Source: DASUFH01 sp036274645 (GTDB taxonomy: Bacteria > Acidobacteriota > Terriglobia > 20CM-2-55-15). From it: DNA of 6,781 nucleotides. The DNA lies in NCBI GenBank assembly GCA_036274645.1, contig DASUFH010000040.1, positions 1 to 6,781 of the forward strand, in the 5' to 3' direction. Position numbers and translations under genes: made by a program. This document shows positions 6,501 through 6,781 of the stretch, piece after piece. The notes beneath the pieces were generated by a model. The model was given only the letters and a program-made list of their open reading frames with translations. It had not been told where the DNA came from and did not search any database. The first letter of the stretch is position 1. Every line of letters starts with the position of its first letter.

Positions 6501-6781
6501 GGGGTGACGGCGAGCGCGGGGACCGGAAGAGGCTCGTCAAAGAGGCTCGCCTTCAGGCGCGCGCTCGCATAGGGGAAATAAATCGGGGCCATCCACGGCC
6601 CGAGGAGCAGAGCGATCGCGAAAGCGGCGGCAACAGCCGTAAAGGTTCGTGTCTTCTTCCGGCTGATTTCCTCTCCGAACCGGACGTTCCGGGTGCGGTC
6701 CAGCGCGTCCCGCACCAGCAGGACGCCGAACGCGCCGTGGTTCGGATTGGGTTTGCGGACCGCTTCAACCGCGCTCACCAG
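3518..6781 (-). CDS. DUF4175-like membrane-anchored coiled-coil protein, N-terminus cut by window edge
   Basis: The frame is open across the window edge. A GTG at 6778 gives 1086 residues, used for numbering here, but it is preceded by an in-frame CTG with no visible ribosome site, and relatives as I recall have further N-terminal membrane helices, so the true start is probably outside. In order: a short charged region resembling an internal part of DUF4175 proteins (LLVRDALDRTRNVRFGE, 20-36), a transmembrane helix (about 46-68), a beta-rich, probably periplasmic region (about 84-395, with YTYTYPAYTGL at 185-195), a poly-Gly hinge (406-417), long charged, Q-rich coiled coils (about 420-865) broken by a second Gly run (542-547), a Q/P/G/N-rich linker (868-970) and a helical C-terminal module (972-1086). 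The function is unknown; in several phyla relatives lie near MoxR ATPase, DUF58 and VWA (Bat) genes, which would lie beyond the right edge if present. A cell-envelope structural or scaffolding role is my inference. Family call moderately sure. Confidence 0.72.
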   Translation of the reverse strand: MVSAVEAVRKPNPNHGAFGVLLVRDALDRTRNVRFGEEISRKKTRTFTAVAAAFAIALLLGPWMAPIYFPYASARLKASLFDEPLPVPALAVTPGDATVPRGSDVRIEAILAGFDAGHATAYMRYESGRDWESATMDVIPQNRPTYRHSLYNLQETVRYYVEAGDKRSAEYTIRVADLPRIESVDYTYTYPAYTGLAPRKEENAINISALRGTSVDIVVTANQPLESGRLVFGDDKQVPLTLSGDAHRVAARITVDRNTSFHIELTNTSGATFKSLEERFMEVVDDGKPLLSFTKPGRDSSASSTQEVYTELKAEDDYGVLSMSLFYSVNGGQEKRIDLYQEKNGAAPKEMQAPYTFFLEEYSLQPGDFISYYGKAEDSHSPSNKVTTDVYFIEVRAGDRQISQAAGGGGGGGGGRGGERDSIQVLLKGEKDVIAATHKLVNNKEDYSSQEWTSYAHSAATRQEKLAEQTGRMLDRIDSRGLDDDASVKEIAESLKRAQSAMEDAAKQLEKQKLDEAQEFEQKALIQLGHANAQFKNFQISRGGGGGGSSNLDDLQELADLELDQKKNQFETQNRGEQPRQEQLDQAADELKKLSERQQKAAERRQNPGARAEAQELREELQRLARQLERLSRENNDPKIAEVSKQLERAAESLRQQQQAPNDQAAAAASQQAAEAIQRAQSLLGQSQGGSPAADRFAEAERQSQRLAEIQRQITNQSEQLARNTNGAANRAADINRQRDALSNDLNALSQRLESLANTSGSPNASAQARAAANTIRDRQIPEGIERGRTQLNSGAYGAAAQQEQRNQQAIDELQQQVAAAARTAAGTPPTPNSAQNNTEQGRLQSALDGVSQLTGRLQSLERRMQAASGAQGQTPQNPGSQDRNQTPGQNSPGQQNSPGQQGANSQTPGRGQQPGQTGQSPSASARGDQGQTPGAGQGRSNTQTQNPGQPGPSGVQAGPAMSGDASAPGANGIDPRQLSSEVGQYLRELREIRNTLGANSAYGAQLNQIENAMRSLGSGSAGDPRQIELLARQIIDPFRSIEFDLSRQLELMTNRERLRAAREEDIPAAMKDVIGNYFERLGKSKP
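4079..4114 (-). repeat. Tandem 18-base repeat in the Q/P/G-rich linker of the DUF4175 protein
   Basis: Two adjacent 18-base units (4097-4114 and 4079-4096) match at 15 of 18 positions and encode QNSPGQ twice (residues 889-900). They sit inside a longer stretch (3869-4177) rich in degenerate QTPGQ and NPGQ motifs, which suggests the linker grew by slippage or unequal exchange. Confidence 0.6.

Overview
This is a GC-rich, gene-dense bacterial chromosome segment with ordinary housekeeping and metabolic content. The gene set and the style of the ArgRS and DUF4175 proteins would fit Acidobacteriota or a similar GC-rich phylum. That placement is an inference from remembered family patterns, not something the sequence proves.

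Layout: the left end holds the 5' part of argS (arginyl-tRNA synthetase) on the minus strand, starting at 1595 and running off the window at base 1. A 79-base divergent intergenic region (1596-1674) separates it from larC on the plus strand (1675-2994), which encodes the nickel-insertion enzyme of the nickel-pincer nucleotide (NPN) cofactor pathway. larC converges, with a 6-base gap, on a small minus-strand gene (3001-3195) for a predicted single-pass membrane protein with a strong Shine-Dalgarno. Upstream of that gene is a 322-base gene-free stretch (3196-3517). It contains the most unusual DNA structure in the window: a perfect inverted repeat with 33-base arms around a 33-base centre (3391-3489), followed directly by a short hairpin (3490-3507). 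The rest of the window (3518-6781, minus strand) is one very long gene for a DUF4175-like membrane-anchored protein, probably cut at its N-terminus by the window edge. It has an extracytoplasmic beta-rich part, glycine hinges, long coiled coils and a Q/P/G-rich linker.

No functional link among argS, larC and the DUF4175 gene is visible. larA, larB and larE are absent from the window, so the NPN pathway and its client enzyme must be encoded elsewhere if they exist. The small membrane protein lies downstream of the DUF4175 gene on the same strand. The 33-base-arm palindrome sits between them, so co-transcription is uncertain.

I found no convincing new multi-gene system. The items most worth a second look are the long perfect palindrome (a probable REP/MITE-type mobile repeat), the duplicated histidine cluster in LarC, the compositionally extreme DUF4175 protein and the uncharacterised small membrane protein.
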